64,000 bases of DNA. Origin: Triatoma infestans. Lineage: Eukaryota > Arthropoda > Insecta > Hemiptera > Reduviidae. Within the stretch, counting starts at the first letter, position 1; each line of letters begins with the position of its first letter. The notes below the pieces were generated by a model that was not told the DNA's origin, ran no database searches, and worked only from the letters and a program-made list of their open reading frames with translations. Of this stretch, positions 62,601-64,000 are shown in pieces. Position numbers and translations under genes: made by a program. The stretch lies in assembly GCA_011037195.1 (NCBI GenBank), contig JAAEAF010000238.1, positions 332,735-396,734 on the forward strand, written 5' to 3'.

Positions 62601-64000
62601 AAAAACTGAGATAAAAGAAAAACAGCCATGTGAGTATTCCACATCAACTTTTTCCATGATTACAATAAGTTTCTCCTTTCAAATTGTAATGGTATACAAT
62701 TTTTGAATCTCCCTGTTTCACCTTTTGCCATTTAAGCATGAAGAATAAAGCGTATATTTTCCTAAGTAGAACATATTTACCGTTACTCAGTGAACTAAGG
62801 CTTAAAAAAAAAAGAATAGAAAGAAATAACGGTTCCTCTACAGTCACTTGAAGTAAAAGTTAAGAAATAACGGTACCTGGGGCACGATGAAGTTAATCTG
62901 AAACAAAATAATAGGTGACTATAATAATAGTTGGTGGGAAGCGAGATTTTTTTGACTATTCCTCTTAACTAACTACTTCATTATACGTATATCAATTGCC
63001 TTCAAAAAATTATTAGCATATAAATATAATAAATTTTATAGTAATTACAGTAAATAATACTTTTATTACAATAAAATTTACAATGTGATAGAATTATTTG
63101 GAATTGCCACTAGATAGCAGCTTTTTACCAATATTTCACACATTTATTTCTAGATAGAAATGAATCAAAATTTAGATATGTAGTAGAGAGAATGATTGTT
63201 GCAAACCAAACCAACACTGATCTATGTTTATGACATCCTTCCAGGAAAAAGTTTTTCAAAGAAGATTTCTAAATATGTAGTCAGCATTTCCCAAGTTTAT
63301 AGAAAATCGTTGTAGCCAACAGTCAAAATAGTTCCGGAAAAATTCAGAAACTTTATTCTAAAAAATTTGCAATTCCGATTAAACGTTTCTCTTTAAGCTT
63401 GGAATTCTAGCAATAGATTTCACCCTATCTTAAAGATTTATTATACAATTACATTGTAATGATATGGCTCTTTAGAGAAAAGCTCAATGCTCTCCAGTAC
63501 ACAAGGAACATATTTCCTGGAAAAATGCTTCAAATAAAAGTGATACTCCCCCCTTAAGTGAGTAATTCGAAAAAAAAACTGGTGGAGATAAAATTGTGGA
63601 AAAATAAACATTTAATGAAGTCCAGTTTCGGTGTGGGACAACTCGTCTTCTCCATCATACATTAAGAAGTGCTGTTCCTCCGTGGTAGCTGAAAGCCTTG
63701 GTCCTTGAAACAATTCGGGAACGATATCCAGGTCCTCCAGGGAAACATATTTATACCGATGGATAGACGCTGTAGACGCTAGAGGAAATGCAGGTGCTGG
63801 AGTTTAGTTTCAGATTTTGAAATTTAAGAGCTTATGAGGAAGCTAAAATCCAACTTCGATGGTGAAGTTAGAGCCATTCTTCTGGCCCTAAAAAGACTTG
63901 AGCAAGCGTTCTTCTGCTTCAGGCATTTACAAAGCACATCCCTAGTGAGTCTCATGATATTCTGGAGGGACTTCTTCTTGCGGATAGTATCATTTCTTCG
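62601..64000. other. No gene recognised
   Basis: AT-rich sequence without identifiable genes or repeats matching elsewhere in the window. Confidence 0.35.

Overview
The window looks like AT-rich, repeat-dominated nuclear DNA from an arthropod, probably an insect or chelicerate; I cannot place it more precisely. The reasons are the mix of tRNA-derived SINEs, Jockey-like and REL-endonuclease LINEs, Penelope-like, hAT and LTR elements, and a Polinton/adintovirus-like provirus whose capsid, penton, DUF8207-like and integrase genes resemble those I associate with arthropod genomes. I recognise no host single-copy protein gene, rRNA, functional tRNA or CRISPR array.

The most notable content is a decayed DNA-virus-like element at about 6.5-16.9 kb. 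A leftward block carries a CHHC zinc-finger protein, a conserved gene of unknown function split by a LINE, a roughly 400-residue major capsid protein, a 50-residue ORF overlapping both its neighbours, a penton-like protein, an adenain-type protease pseudogene that no long ORF reveals, a glycine-rich pVI/pX-like protein and a parvovirus-type phospholipase A2. A rightward block carries the packaging ATPase, a DUF8207-like protein, a small protein with phage-tail-fibre-like repeats and a DDE integrase with chromodomain. The two blocks diverge from about 13.25 kb. No PolB is visible. Most genes carry frameshifts or stops, so this is a genomic fossil. A second, more truncated relative lies at 27.26-29.52 kb (DUF8207-like end, fibre-like gene, integrase, small gene).

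The first provirus lies between two near-identical 2.6 kb direct repeats (3958-6540 and 18426-20996). Each begins with a 316-317 bp LTR. The right-hand LTR still has a primer-binding site and a leftward gag pseudogene beside it, so LTR-mediated rearrangement or an assembly artefact must be considered.

The rest (21-64 kb) is mainly transposon debris: a Penelope-like element (24.0-26.25 kb), an 850 bp fold-back palindrome (31.1-31.9 kb), a Dong/R4-like LINE between (TAA)n arrays (33.5-36.4 kb), Jockey-like LINE pieces (47.7, 50.7, 53.4, 55.4-56.6, 61.2-61.8 kb), two inverted solo LTRs with 4 bp duplications (49.2 and 57.5 kb), nine pieces or copies of one tRNA-derived SINE family, and a nested SINE/hAT/LINE insertion at 60.8-62.6 kb. 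A broken, unrecognised coding region lies at 39.74-40.29 kb. Part of the SINE family shares its 3' tail with the LINE at 61.2 kb, suggesting that LINE lineage mobilised it.
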